A stretch of DNA of 42,704 nt from positions 1 through 42,704 of the forward strand of contig NZ_QQBA01000019.1 in NCBI RefSeq assembly GCF_003350545.1, written 5' to 3'. A model generated the notes under the pieces. The model was not told where the DNA came from. It was given only the letters and a program-made list of their open reading frames with translations, and searched no databases. Source of the stretch: Flavobacterium glaciei. Lineage in GTDB: Bacteria; Bacteroidota; Bacteroidia; Flavobacteriales; Flavobacteriaceae. Below, in pieces: positions 16,498 to 24,851 of this stretch (positions are counted from its first letter, which is position 1; the number at the start of each line of letters is the position of its first letter). The translations under genes and the position numbers were made by a program.

Positions 16498-18918
16498 ATG
16501 AAAATATCTTACAACTGGTTAAAACAATTCATTAAAATAGATTGGAAATCCGAAGACACTGCAGCACTACTAACCGATTTAGGGTTAGAAGTAGAAATTG
16601 TTGACAAATATCAATCGGTAAAAGGGGGATTAGAAGGCATTGTTGTCGGACATGTTCTTACTTGTATTCAACATCCAGATGCTGACAGATTAAAAATAAC
16701 AACCGTTGACTTGGGAAATGGAATTCCAGTACAAATTGTTTGTGGTGCTAGCAATATAGCTGTAGGGCAAAAAGTTCCTGTTGCTACAATTGGGACTACA
16801 TTATACGATAAAGATGGTGTTGCTTTTTCTATAAAAAAAGGAAAAATACGTGGACAGGAAAGCCACGGAATGATTTGTGCCGAAGATGAATTAGGTTTAG
16901 GTGAAAGCCATGATGGAATTATGATTTTAGATGAAGCATTAGTACCAGGAACTCCTGCAGCTGAAGTTTTCAAAATTGAAAATGACGAGGTTTTCGAAAT
17001 TGGTTTAACACCCAATCGTGCCGATGCGATGAGTCATTTAGGAACAGCACGTGATTTAAGAGCTGGAATGCTACAAAATGGTGTAAACGTAGAATTAATA
17101 ACTCCTTCAGTGAGTAATTTCAGAGTGGACAAAAGAACTTTGAAAATTGATGTTGATGTAAAAGAATCAAAATTTGCACCAAGATACTGCGGAGTAACGA
17201 TTTCTGGCATTGAAGTGAAACCTTCTCCAGCTTGGTTGCAAAACAGATTGAAAGCCATAGGATTAAATCCAAAGAATAATATCGTTGACGTTACAAATTA
17301 TGTTTTACATGAATTAGGTCAACCACTTCATGCTTTTGATGCTTCAAAAATCAATGGTAAAATAGTAGTGCAAACACTTCCCGCAGGGACAAAATTCACC
17401 ACACTAGATGATATCGAAAGAACCTTACACGAAGATGATTTAATGATTTGTGATGAAAAAGGTCCTTTATGTATTGCTGGTGTTTTTGGAGGGAAAAAAT
17501 CAGGAGTTTCTGAAAGTACCAACTCAATATTCTTAGAAAGTGCCTATTTTAATCCTATAAGCATTCGTAAAACTGCTAAAAGACATCAATTAAACACGGA
17601 TGCTTCTTTCCGTTTTGAAAGAGGAATTGACCCAACTATCACTGAATATGCATTAAAGCGTGCGGCTTTATTGATTCAAGAAGTAGCTGGTGGAGAAATA
17701 ACTTCGGATGTTATAAATGTTTATCCAAAAAAAATTGAGGATTTTACTGTGTTTTTAAATTTCAGTAAAGTTGATAAAATTATTGGACAACAATTGCCAA
17801 AAGATGACATTAAGAAAATATTAGTTTCATTAGATATAAAAGTCAATAGTGTTTCAGATGCAGGGTTAGGACTTACAATTCCTTCGTATCGAGTGGATGT
17901 TCAGAGAGAAATAGATGTTATTGAAGAAATATTGAGAGTATACGGTTATAATAATATTAACTTTTCTAAAAAACTAAATGCCACTGTTTCCAATTCACCA
18001 AGAAACGAAGATTATAAAATACAAAATGTGATTGCTACACAATTAAATTCTCAAGGATTTAATGAGATGATGGCAAATTCATTAACAACTGGGTCTTATG
18101 TTGACCTTTCTGAAGATTTGAATCCCGCATACAATGTTACAATGTTAAATCCGCTAAGTACCGATTTAGCCACCATGCGCCAATCCTTATTGTTTTCTGG
18201 ATTAGAAGCAATCTCTTATAATATTAATCGCAAGAACGCTGATTTGAAATTATTTGAATTTGGAAAAACGTACCATAACTATCTTGCTGGTTACGAAGAG
18301 AAAAAACATCTTACTTTATTCCTTTCTGGAAATAGAAATCAAGAAAACTGGTCTATTGTTCAACAACCATCTAATTTCTTTTTATTTAAAGGATATGCAA
18401 ATGGAATTCTTTCAAGATTGGGCATTCAAAAAACGCAAAACGTTCCAACAACTTCAGATGTTTTTTCTGAAGGAATTGCTATGAGTGTTGGAACCGAAAT
18501 ACTAGTAGAATTAGGAGTAGTTAAAAAATCAATATTAAAACATTTTGGAATTAAACAAGAAGTTTTTTACGCAGATTTTAACTGGGCTTTGATTTTAAAA
18601 TTGATTTCTACTAAGATTAAATATACTGAGATTCCAAAATATCCAGAAGTTCGTAGAGATTTAGCATTACTTATTGATCAAAATGTATCTTATGACAATA
18701 TTTATAAAATTGCTCGTCAAACAGAGAAAGCACTTTTAAAAGATATTAATTTGTTTGATGTATATGAGGGCGCAAATCTTCCTGAAGGAAAAAAATCATA
18801 CGCATTAAGTTTTACCATTCAAGATAATTCTAAAACACTTACAGATACTCAAATTGACAAAATAATGAGTAAACTGCAAAATAATTTTGAAACAGAACTT
18901 GGAGCTAGTTTAAGATAA
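16498..18918 (+). CDS. pheT: Phenylalanine-tRNA ligase beta subunit
   Basis: An 806-residue subunit of the alpha2-beta2 cytosolic enzyme that charges tRNA-Phe. The domains are in the bacterial order: a tRNA-binding OB fold at about 40-150 (G-I-V-V-G-H-V, then H-P-D-A-D-R-L), the B3/B4 editing domain at about 210-390 (N-N-I-V-D-V-T-N-Y, H-A-F-D), B5 at about 400-475, the catalytic-like core, and the C-terminal FDX-ACB anticodon-binding domain at about 713-806 (P-K-Y-P-E-V-R-R-D-L). Length fits the bacterial norm. pheS is not adjacent. A strong terminator follows. Its substrate, a tRNA-Phe gene, lies at the right end of the window, which is probably coincidence. Confidence 0.97.
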   Translation: MKISYNWLKQFIKIDWKSEDTAALLTDLGLEVEIVDKYQSVKGGLEGIVVGHVLTCIQHPDADRLKITTVDLGNGIPVQIVCGASNIAVGQKVPVATIGTTLYDKDGVAFSIKKGKIRGQESHGMICAEDELGLGESHDGIMILDEALVPGTPAAEVFKIENDEVFEIGLTPNRADAMSHLGTARDLRAGMLQNGVNVELITPSVSNFRVDKRTLKIDVDVKESKFAPRYCGVTISGIEVKPSPAWLQNRLKAIGLNPKNNIVDVTNYVLHELGQPLHAFDASKINGKIVVQTLPAGTKFTTLDDIERTLHEDDLMICDEKGPLCIAGVFGGKKSGVSESTNSIFLESAYFNPISIRKTAKRHQLNTDASFRFERGIDPTITEYALKRAALLIQEVAGGEITSDVINVYPKKIEDFTVFLNFSKVDKIIGQQLPKDDIKKILVSLDIKVNSVSDAGLGLTIPSYRVDVQREIDVIEEILRVYGYNNINFSKKLNATVSNSPRNEDYKIQNVIATQLNSQGFNEMMANSLTTGSYVDLSEDLNPAYNVTMLNPLSTDLATMRQSLLFSGLEAISYNINRKNADLKLFEFGKTYHNYLAGYEEKKHLTLFLSGNRNQENWSIVQQPSNFFLFKGYANGILSRLGIQKTQNVPTTSDVFSEGIAMSVGTEILVELGVVKKSILKHFGIKQEVFYADFNWALILKLISTKIKYTEIPKYPEVRRDLALLIDQNVSYDNIYKIARQTEKALLKDINLFDVYEGANLPEGKKSYALSFTIQDNSKTLTDTQIDKIMSKLQNNFETELGASLR

Positions 18919-18940
18919 GTCTAATTTCATACTACAAGAA

Positions 18941-18975
18941 ATCCCGATTCTAAAATTAGAATCGGGATTTTTTTT
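18941..18975 (+). terminator. Intrinsic terminator of pheT
   Basis: A perfect 13-bp stem (ATCCCGATTCTAA, 18941-18953, with 18956-18968) with a two-base gap at the apex, followed by T8. It starts 23 bases after the pheT stop codon. Confidence 0.93.
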
Positions 18976-18979
18976 ACAC

Positions 18980-19010
18980 AAAAAAGCCCCGCTGAAAGCA
19001 GGGCTTTTAA
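18980..19010 (-). terminator. Intrinsic terminator of the FAS1 gene
   Basis: On the minus strand AAAAGCCCTGC pairs with GCGGGGCTTTT (one G-T) around TTTCA and runs into T6. It lies about 35 bases beyond the stop codon of the fasciclin gene, back to back with the pheT terminator. Confidence 0.9.
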
Positions 19011-19041
19011 GACTAACAAAATATCAACCTCTAATCTAAAA

Positions 19042-19596
19042 TTATTGTTTTGGCAATACTACAGCATCTATCACGTGAATCACACCATTTGATTGGTTCA
19101 CATCAGCAATTGTTACTTTAGCTTTATTCATATTCTCATCTGTAATATATAAATCTTTGCCTTGCATCCAAGCTGTTAGAGTACCACCACTTACTGTTTT
19201 CATTGTAGCCTTTCCATTGCCCATTTTGATAGCTTTTGCAATATCAGAAGCATTCATTTTTCCTGCAACTACGTGGTAGGTTAAAATAGTTTGTAACATT
19301 TTTAAATTTTCAGATTTTAATAATGTGGATACAGTTCCATCAGGCAATTTGTCAAACGCAGAATTTGTTGGGGCAAAAACGGTGAATGGTCCATTACTTT
19401 GTAATGTTTCTACTAAACCTGCTGCTGTTACTGCTGCTACTAAAGTTGTGTGATCTTTTGAGTTTACAGCATTCTCAACAATATTTTTTGTTGGATACAT
19501 AGCAGCTCCACCAACCATAACTGTTTTTTGAGCGAAAGAAGTTGCTCCAAATACTAAAGCCATAAATGCAATTGATAAAATTTTTCTAGTTTTCAT
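19042..19596 (-). CDS. Secreted FAS1 (fasciclin) domain protein
   Basis: A 184-residue exported protein with one FAS1 domain, a fold linked to adhesion and matrix interactions. Residues 1-22 are a signal peptide ending S-F-A-Q; there is no lipobox, so the mature protein is periplasmic or secreted. The FAS1 hallmarks are G-P-F-T-V-F-A-P-T-N-S-A-F (H1 box, about 68-80), the central Y-H-V-V motif (about 108-111) and the H2 box N-G-V-I-H-V-I-D-A-V-V-L-P near the C-terminus. No type IX C-terminal sorting domain is present. The gene stands alone between two terminators. The partner molecule is unknown. Confidence 0.93.
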   Translation of the reverse strand: MKTRKILSIAFMALVFGATSFAQKTVMVGGAAMYPTKNIVENAVNSKDHTTLVAAVTAAGLVETLQSNGPFTVFAPTNSAFDKLPDGTVSTLLKSENLKMLQTILTYHVVAGKMNASDIAKAIKMGNGKATMKTVSGGTLTAWMQGKDLYITDENMNKAKVTIADVNQSNGVIHVIDAVVLPKQ

Positions 19597-19740
19597 AAAA
19601 TCTGTTATTTTAAGTTATATAAAAGCATTTACGCCCTATATATACTTTTGGTTTTAAAAAAATTAAAATATTTTTTTAAATCATTGAAATACAATTATTT
19701 AAAATGTATTTTTTTTAGAGTTATGAAAACGACACGAAGT

Positions 19741-19840
19741 AAATTAGCCCCGATGGCAGCAAGTATCCCTCGCTTTTGGGCGTGGATACTGCGAACAGCG
19801 GGAGGATTGTAGATAGTAAACCAAATGTTGTGCTCCTAAA
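19741..19840. ncRNA. Structured GC-richer intergenic element of unknown function
   Basis: In an otherwise very AT-rich spacer this stretch is conspicuously GC-richer and can fold. CCCG (19749-19752) pairs with CGGG (19799-19802), GTATCC (19763-19768) with GGATAC (19784-19789), and a small CGC/GCG tip lies between them. The phrase AGCCCCGATGG ... AGCGGGA resembles a recurrent intergenic motif I have noticed in other Flavobacterium genomes, but this is from memory and unchecked. No ORF crosses it. It may be a small RNA, a dispersed REP-like element or a remnant of a mobile repeat; the strand is not decided. Confidence 0.45.
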
Positions 19841-19848
19841 AATAAAGC

Positions 19849-19884
19849 ACAAAAAAAAGCTCCGCAAAATTGCGGAGCTTTCTG
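19849..19884 (-). terminator. Intrinsic terminator of rpsA
   Basis: On the minus strand AAGCTCCGCAA pairs exactly with TTGCGGAGCTT across a TT apex, followed by a run of Ts, about 25 bases after the rpsA stop codon. Confidence 0.92.
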
Positions 19885-19905
19885 TATTCAAAAAAATTTA
19901 AGAAA

Positions 19906-21684
19906 TTATTTTTTCTCTGATTTTTCCATTTTAGCTTTCAATGCAGCTAACATATCATTGTTATCTCCTAAAGTTGCAGCAGGTGCATTTGTAGATGAGT
20001 TAGATGAAGTGTTTTCTGAAGCTGATTTCACATTTTTCTCTTCTTCTTCACGGAAGATAGCAGTGTGAGATGCAACTACTCTTTTGAATTCTTTATTAAA
20101 TTCGATTACTTTGAAATCAGCTGAATCACCTTTTTTCAATTTCTTTCCGTCTTCTTTTTCAAGGTGACGAGTAGGAATGAAAGCAACGATATCATCTCCG
20201 AATTCTACAGTAGCTCCTTTGTCAACAATTTCAGAGATTTCACCGTTGTGGATAGTTCCTACAGCGAATGAATCTTCATACTGATCCCAAGGGTTAGCAG
20301 TAGTTTGTTTGTGACCTAAAGATAATTTACGTCCATCAACATCCAACTCTAATACTACAACGTCAAGTTTTTCACCAACGTTTACGAATTCAGATGGGTG
20401 TTTGATTTTCTTAGTCCAAGATAAGTCAGAGATGTAAATTAATCCATCAATTCCTTCTTCTAATTCTACGAAAATTCCAAAGTTTGTAAAGTTTCTAACG
20501 ATACCTGTGTGTTTAGAACCTACTGGGTATTTAGCAGTGATATCAGTCCAAGGATCTTGAGACAATTGTTTGATACCTAATGACATTTTACGGTCATCTC
20601 TATCTAAAGTTAAGATAACAGCTTCAACAACATCACCAACTTTTACGAAATCTTGAGCAGAACGCAAGTGCGTAGACCAAGACATTTCAGAAACGTGGAT
20701 TAAACCTTCAACACCTTCAGCAACTTCGATGAAAGCACCGTAATCAGCGATAACTACTACTTTACCTTTTACTTTGTCTCCAATAGCTAATTTAGCATCT
20801 AGAGCATCCCAAGGGTGAGCGTTTAATTGTTTCAATCCTAATTGAATTCTTGTTTTCTCATCATCGAAATCAAGGATTACAACGTTTAATTTTTGATCTA
20901 ATTCAAGAACTTCAGATGGGTGGTTGATTCTAGACCAAGAAAGGTCAGTAATGTGAATCAATCCATCAACTCCACCTAAGTCAATAAACACACCATAAGA
21001 AGTAATGTTTTTAACAACACCTTCTAATACTTGTCCTTTTTGTAATTGACCTATGATTTCTTTTTTCTGAATTTCAATATCCGCTTCAATAAGCGCTTTG
21101 TGAGATACAACTACGTTTTTAAATTCGTGGTTAATTTTCACAACTTTGAATTCCATCATTTTGTTTACGTATACATCGTAATCTCTAATTGGCTTAACAT
21201 CAATTTGAGATCCTGGTAAGAACGCTTCAATTCCGAAAACGTCAACAATCATACCACCTTTAGTTCTGCATTTTACAAAACCATTAACGATTTCACCTGT
21301 TTCGTTAGCAGAAATAACTCTATCCCATGATTTGATAGTACGTGCTTTTCTGTGAGATAATACTAACTGACCTGTTTTATCCTCACGGATGTCAATTAAT
21401 ACTTCAACAGTATCACCTACTTTTAAAGCTGGGTTGTAACGGAATTCATTTAATGAAATTACACCTTCAGATTTAGCATTGATATCAACGATAACGTCTC
21501 TATCTGTAATTCTTACAACTGTTCCTTCTACAACTTCCTCTTGATCAGTTGCAATAAAAGTTTTAGAAACTAATTCCTCAAACTCTAATAAGTTTTTTTC
21601 GTCAACAGCATCAATACCTTCTTCGAAATTGTGCCAGTTAAAATTTGCTAAAAACTCTTCTTGTGATTTTACTTGTTCAGACAT
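19906..21684 (-). CDS. rpsA: 30S ribosomal protein S1
   Basis: A 592-residue ribosomal protein that binds mRNA on the 30S subunit; it matters particularly in a phylum where mRNAs lack Shine-Dalgarno sequences. Six S1 RNA-binding repeats can be followed from about residue 45 to 545, the middle ones with the typical G-V-F-I-D-L-G-G-V-D-G-L-I-H and G-A-F-I-E-V-A-E-G-V-E-G-L-I-H patterns. A Ser/Asn/Glu-rich tail follows. The start M-S-E-Q-V-K-S-Q is chosen because an in-frame ATG 50 codons upstream (21834) lies before the promoter and encodes unrelated hydrophobic sequence. A promoter and a terminator frame the gene as a single unit. Confidence 0.96.
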   Translation of the reverse strand: MSEQVKSQEEFLANFNWHNFEEGIDAVDEKNLLEFEELVSKTFIATDQEEVVEGTVVRITDRDVIVDINAKSEGVISLNEFRYNPALKVGDTVEVLIDIREDKTGQLVLSHRKARTIKSWDRVISANETGEIVNGFVKCRTKGGMIVDVFGIEAFLPGSQIDVKPIRDYDVYVNKMMEFKVVKINHEFKNVVVSHKALIEADIEIQKKEIIGQLQKGQVLEGVVKNITSYGVFIDLGGVDGLIHITDLSWSRINHPSEVLELDQKLNVVILDFDDEKTRIQLGLKQLNAHPWDALDAKLAIGDKVKGKVVVIADYGAFIEVAEGVEGLIHVSEMSWSTHLRSAQDFVKVGDVVEAVILTLDRDDRKMSLGIKQLSQDPWTDITAKYPVGSKHTGIVRNFTNFGIFVELEEGIDGLIYISDLSWTKKIKHPSEFVNVGEKLDVVVLELDVDGRKLSLGHKQTTANPWDQYEDSFAVGTIHNGEISEIVDKGATVEFGDDIVAFIPTRHLEKEDGKKLKKGDSADFKVIEFNKEFKRVVASHTAIFREEEEKNVKSASENTSSNSSTNAPAATLGDNNDMLAALKAKMEKSEKK

Positions 21685-21804
21685 GCTGATTAAAAATTTG
21701 TATTCTGTATTTTCTTGAGTTTCATAATGTGATAGAAAACAACAGAAGTTGTTTGTATAATGTATATAATCCCAAAGGAAACTCTTATTCACCTTTAAGG
21801 ACTG

Positions 21805-21836
21805 CAAAAGTAATACATTAATATTGAATACCAAAA
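21805..21836 (-). promoter_or_regulatory. Promoter of rpsA
   Basis: On the minus strand TTTTG (complement of 21832-21836) is followed after 19 bases by TACTTTTG (complement of 21805-21812). This is a textbook TTG-N19-TAnnTTTG promoter. Transcription should start near 21798, giving a leader of about 115 bases, room for the feedback control common for ribosomal-protein genes. Confidence 0.7.
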
Positions 21837-22073
21837 TTTTAAACTCAAGATAATTGTTTGAAAATCAGGAGCGAAATAATACTTTTTAATTTGTTTTCAA
21901 ATAGCTAGTTCATTTTTTAAAAGAATGAAATAAACCTTACAAATAAAAAAAATATTTTGTTTAATCAAAATTAAATATAGTTAAACAGTTTTAAATGAAT
22001 TTTTAATTGTAGCTTTACAATAGATATAAATAAAATTGATTTTCAATACTTTAATTTAATAACAAAACTAATT

Positions 22074-22253
22074 ATGTTTACAAAATTTAAAAAATCAGAA
22101 CTCTTTACAATTATAGTTGTAATTTTTTTAATTTTCATTTCTGAGTATATATACTTGGTTGAAGGGAATTTTGAAAAAGCAATTTTTATTGGACTTTGGC
22201 CTCCAACAATAGTAGGTCTTCTTATATTCTTTAACTTAAAATTAAAAAAGTAA
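22074..22253 (+). CDS. Tiny membrane protein (59 residues), first of a pair
   Basis: A short ORF with a basic N-terminus (M-F-T-K-F-K-K-S-E), a hydrophobic helix at about 11-26 (F-T-I-I-V-V-I-F-L-I-F-I-S), a short acidic loop (V-E-G-N-F-E-K) and a second hydrophobic helix at about 37-53 (A-I-F-I-G-L-W-P-P-T-I-V-G-L-L-I-F-F), ending K-L-K-K. Two helices with positive ends fit an inner-membrane hairpin with both termini inside. The stop codon directly abuts the ATG of the next small ORF. I do not recognise a family. The paired layout and coherent topology support it being real, but there is no homology evidence. Confidence 0.55.
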   Translation: MFTKFKKSELFTIIVVIFLIFISEYIYLVEGNFEKAIFIGLWPPTIVGLLIFFNLKLKK

Positions 22254-22430
22254 ATGAAAAATCTAGATATATTACTATTCACGGGAATCGTTATAATTTG
22301 TTTTATAAGTTTCATAGTATCTACTTTTAGAGAATTTGAAAATCTCTCAAAAAAAGATGACTATTTGTCAAAAAAAAGCGGTCTTATATCAAGAATACTA
22401 GCTTACTTAGCTAGCTTGGTATCTGATTAG
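22254..22430 (+). CDS. Tiny membrane protein (58 residues), second of a pair
   Basis: The ATG follows the stop codon of the preceding small ORF with no gap and in the same frame, implying translational coupling. Residues 5-24 (D-I-L-L-F-T-G-I-V-I-I-C-F-I-S-F-I-V) form one membrane helix. A charged linker follows (F-R-E-F-E-N-L-S-K-K-D-D), then an amphipathic C-terminal segment (I-S-R-I-L-A-Y-L-A-S-L-V-S-D). Reading of the linker suggests a single-pass protein. No family is recognised; possible roles (a small membrane-complex subunit, a toxin-like peptide) are guesses. A minus-strand ORF overlapping both looks less protein-like. Confidence 0.55.
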   Translation: MKNLDILLFTGIVIICFISFIVSTFREFENLSKKDDYLSKKSGLISRILAYLASLVSD

Positions 22431-22577
22431 TGATTTATCTATAAATTTATGTTCTTAATTTTTTAATTAATTGTTGGGTTCGTATTAACTATTTCAAAAA
22501 TGCACATTGATTTGAAAGCAAAATATAGTTTTATGCATTCTAATTAAAAGCATAATCATACTTGACTTTCATTCCAT

Positions 22578-22622
22578 AAAAATACCCCCAAATAGAATCT
22601 AACTTTTTGGGGGTATTTTATA
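22578..22622 (-). terminator. Intrinsic terminator of the MFS gene
   Basis: AATACCCCCAAA pairs exactly with TTTGGGGGTATT around a 13-base loop, with T-rich sequence after the stem on both strands. It lies about 28 bases after the stop codon of the nucleoside-symporter-type gene and could also end the two tiny plus-strand ORFs. Confidence 0.85.
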
Positions 22623-22648
22623 TTAAACTATTTTTTTTGGTAAAAGAT

Positions 22649-24025
22649 TTAATGACTTACATTTTCTACATCTAAAGGTTCGTGTTTGTGTTTAAATAAT
22701 ACTGCAAAAGCGATGGCAATTACTAATGCATAGATTGCAAAAGCTAACCATATTGTGTGCCAATCTTTCATTAAAATAACCGAATCAAAAAGTCCGTCTG
22801 CTCCTATGGTTTTTCCTTGACTAGCCACAAACTCTGTCATCTTAGTGTTCGTTGGTTCTGTTTGCAAAAAACCAGCTAAATCAGTAGTTCCAGTAAATGA
22901 CTTGGTAAAATATTTATCAATTGCCCAACCTGAGGTAAAACTTCCTAAAACTGCTCCTACACCATTAGTCATCATCATAAACAGACCTTGCGCTGAAGAT
23001 CTATTTTTAGCATCTGTATTTGTTTCAACAAATAAAGAACCTGAGATATTAAAGAAATCAAATGCCATTCCGTACACTACACATGACATAATAATCATCC
23101 ACAAACCACTCGTTGGGTTTCCATAGGCAAACAACCCAAAACGCAATACCCAAGCTAACATGCTTATCAACATCACTTGTTTGATTCCAAAACGCTTCAA
23201 GAAAAAAGGAATTGCCAAAATAAATAATGTCTCAGAAATTTGAGAAATCGACATGATAATTGTAGAATATTCAACTACAAATGAATCGGCATATTTAGGA
23301 AAATGCTTGAACTCATCAAGAAAAACATCTCCATAAGCATTTGTTAATTGCAGTGCACCTCCTAAAAACATAGAGAAAATAAAAAACAAGGCCATTTTGT
23401 AATCAGCAAATAACTTAAAAGACTCTAAACCTAAAGTTTCCATTAAAGAAGCATTTTCTTTAGACAAGCGTTGCGGTTTACATGGAGGCAACGTAAATGA
23501 GTAAAACCCTAGTCCTACAGCAGCAAGACCAGCAATGTAAAATTGATATGCTGTAGCTTTATTTCCAGTTAAATTTGTAATCCACATGGCTGCAATAAAA
23601 CCTATTGTTCCCCATACTCTTATGGGTGGAAAATTCTTAATTACATCTTTATTATTTAATTTGAGCGCATTGTATGAAATCGAATTACTCAAGGCTATTG
23701 TTGGCATGTAAAAACACATAGCCAAAAGCATGATGTAAATAAAATTTTCAGGAGTAGTTACTTGAGGAAGGTAAAACAACACTCCAGCATACAATATATG
23801 TAATGCTCCATATAACTTTTCTGCATTTATCCATCGGTCTGCCATAATACCAGTAAGCGTAGGCATAAATAACGATGCTATCCCCATGGTACTAAAAACC
23901 AATCCAAATTGAGTTCCTTCCCAACTCTTTGTACCAAACCAATAATTTGCAATTGTAATCAACCAAGCTCCCCAAACAAAAAATTGGAGAAAACTCATTA
24001 TGATCAATCTATTTTTAATTCCCAT
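22649..24025 (-). CDS. MFS transporter, nucleoside:H+ symporter (NupG) type
   Basis: A 458-residue, 12-helix inner-membrane protein of the nucleoside:H+ symporter branch of the major facilitator superfamily. The N-terminus (I-M-S-F-L-Q-F-F-V-W-G-A-W-L-I-T) and the loop M-A-D-R-W-I-N-A-E-K (about 60-69) are characteristic of NupG/XapB-like proteins. Conserved pore features include R-V-W-G-T-I-G-F (about 130-137) and W-V-L-R-F-G-L-F-A-Y-G in the second half. It is a little longer than E. coli NupG (418), through an enlarged loop before the last helix. It lies 73 bases after cmk on the same strand with no terminator, so co-transcription with nucleotide metabolism is likely. The exact substrate is unproven. 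Confidence 0.87.
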   Translation of the reverse strand: MGIKNRLIIMSFLQFFVWGAWLITIANYWFGTKSWEGTQFGLVFSTMGIASLFMPTLTGIMADRWINAEKLYGALHILYAGVLFYLPQVTTPENFIYIMLLAMCFYMPTIALSNSISYNALKLNNKDVIKNFPPIRVWGTIGFIAAMWITNLTGNKATAYQFYIAGLAAVGLGFYSFTLPPCKPQRLSKENASLMETLGLESFKLFADYKMALFFIFSMFLGGALQLTNAYGDVFLDEFKHFPKYADSFVVEYSTIIMSISQISETLFILAIPFFLKRFGIKQVMLISMLAWVLRFGLFAYGNPTSGLWMIIMSCVVYGMAFDFFNISGSLFVETNTDAKNRSSAQGLFMMMTNGVGAVLGSFTSGWAIDKYFTKSFTGTTDLAGFLQTEPTNTKMTEFVASQGKTIGADGLFDSVILMKDWHTIWLAFAIYALVIAIAFAVLFKHKHEPLDVENVSH

Positions 24026-24098
24026 GAGATGAATTGTTTTTTATTTAAAAAAATTAACAAGGCGTAAATCTACTATTAAAAATGAGATCTGCCAATAA

Positions 24099-24791
24099 TT
24101 ATATCGTTTTAGTAATTTCATTTACTAATTGCAACACAACATCAAATTGTTCCTCACGATTTAAATGAGAGTTGTCAATTTCTATAGCATCTTCCGCCAT
24201 CACCAAGGGTGAATCCTTACGATGGGTGTCAATATAATCTCGTTCTTCTACATTTGCCAAAACTTCATCAAATGTTACCGCATCTCCTTTTTTTACCAAT
24301 TCATCGTATCGCCTTTGAGCTCTTGTTGATGCGCTGGCAGTCATAAAAATTTTAAGCTCAGCATCGGGAAAAACTACAGTGCCAATATCTCTTCCGTCCA
24401 TTACTATCGCTTTGTCTTTTCCCATTTCTTTTTGCTGTTCTACTAGTTTGGTACGAACCTCAGAAACTTCAGCTACTTTACTCACAAAACTGGATACTTC
24501 AATCGTTCTGATTTCGGTTTCCACATTGACATCATTTAAATACATTTCTGCAAAACCCAAATCAGGATTAAACTTGAATTGCAATTTTATATTTGGCAAA
24601 CTATTAATTAATGTTTGTGTATCAAAAGATTCTGCATTTATGTAACCGTTTTGCATAGCTAATAAAGCTACAGCTCGATACATCGCCCCAGTATCTACAT
24701 AAACATATTCTAAATGATTAGCAAGTTGTTTGGCTAACGTACTTTTTCCTGTGGATGAAAATCCGTCAATTGCAATTGTAATTTTTTTCAA
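24099..24791 (-). CDS. cmk: Cytidylate kinase
   Basis: A 230-residue cytosolic kinase converting CMP/dCMP to CDP/dCDP with ATP. It has a P-loop G-F-S-S-T-G-K-S-T at 10-18, the D-T-G-A-M-Y-R motif at 33-39, the CMP-binding D-G-R-D-I-G-T at 132-138, and the LID-region Arg cluster (R-A-Q-R-R-Y-D-E-L). Length is typical. It sits between porQ (60 bases upstream) and the nucleoside-symporter gene (73 bases downstream), all on the minus strand without terminators between them, so a porQ-cmk-MFS transcript is likely. Confidence 0.97.
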   Translation of the reverse strand: MKKITIAIDGFSSTGKSTLAKQLANHLEYVYVDTGAMYRAVALLAMQNGYINAESFDTQTLINSLPNIKLQFKFNPDLGFAEMYLNDVNVETEIRTIEVSSFVSKVAEVSEVRTKLVEQQKEMGKDKAIVMDGRDIGTVVFPDAELKIFMTASASTRAQRRYDELVKKGDAVTFDEVLANVEERDYIDTHRKDSPLVMAEDAIEIDNSHLNREEQFDVVLQLVNEITKTI

Positions 24792-24851
24792 AATATTGTA
24801 TTTAAATTTTAATAAATAATCTAACTATATAACCCAAAATTCAAAATGAAA

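Noticed and set aside
21685..21834. A 50-codon N-terminal extension of rpsA
   Set aside because: It starts upstream of a textbook promoter and encodes hydrophobic, non-S1 sequence; M-S-E-Q-V is the family start.
22043..22315. A 90-codon minus-strand ORF
   Set aside because: It overlaps the two tiny plus-strand ORFs, has an odd composition and does not look protein-like; the plus-strand pair has sensible membrane topology.
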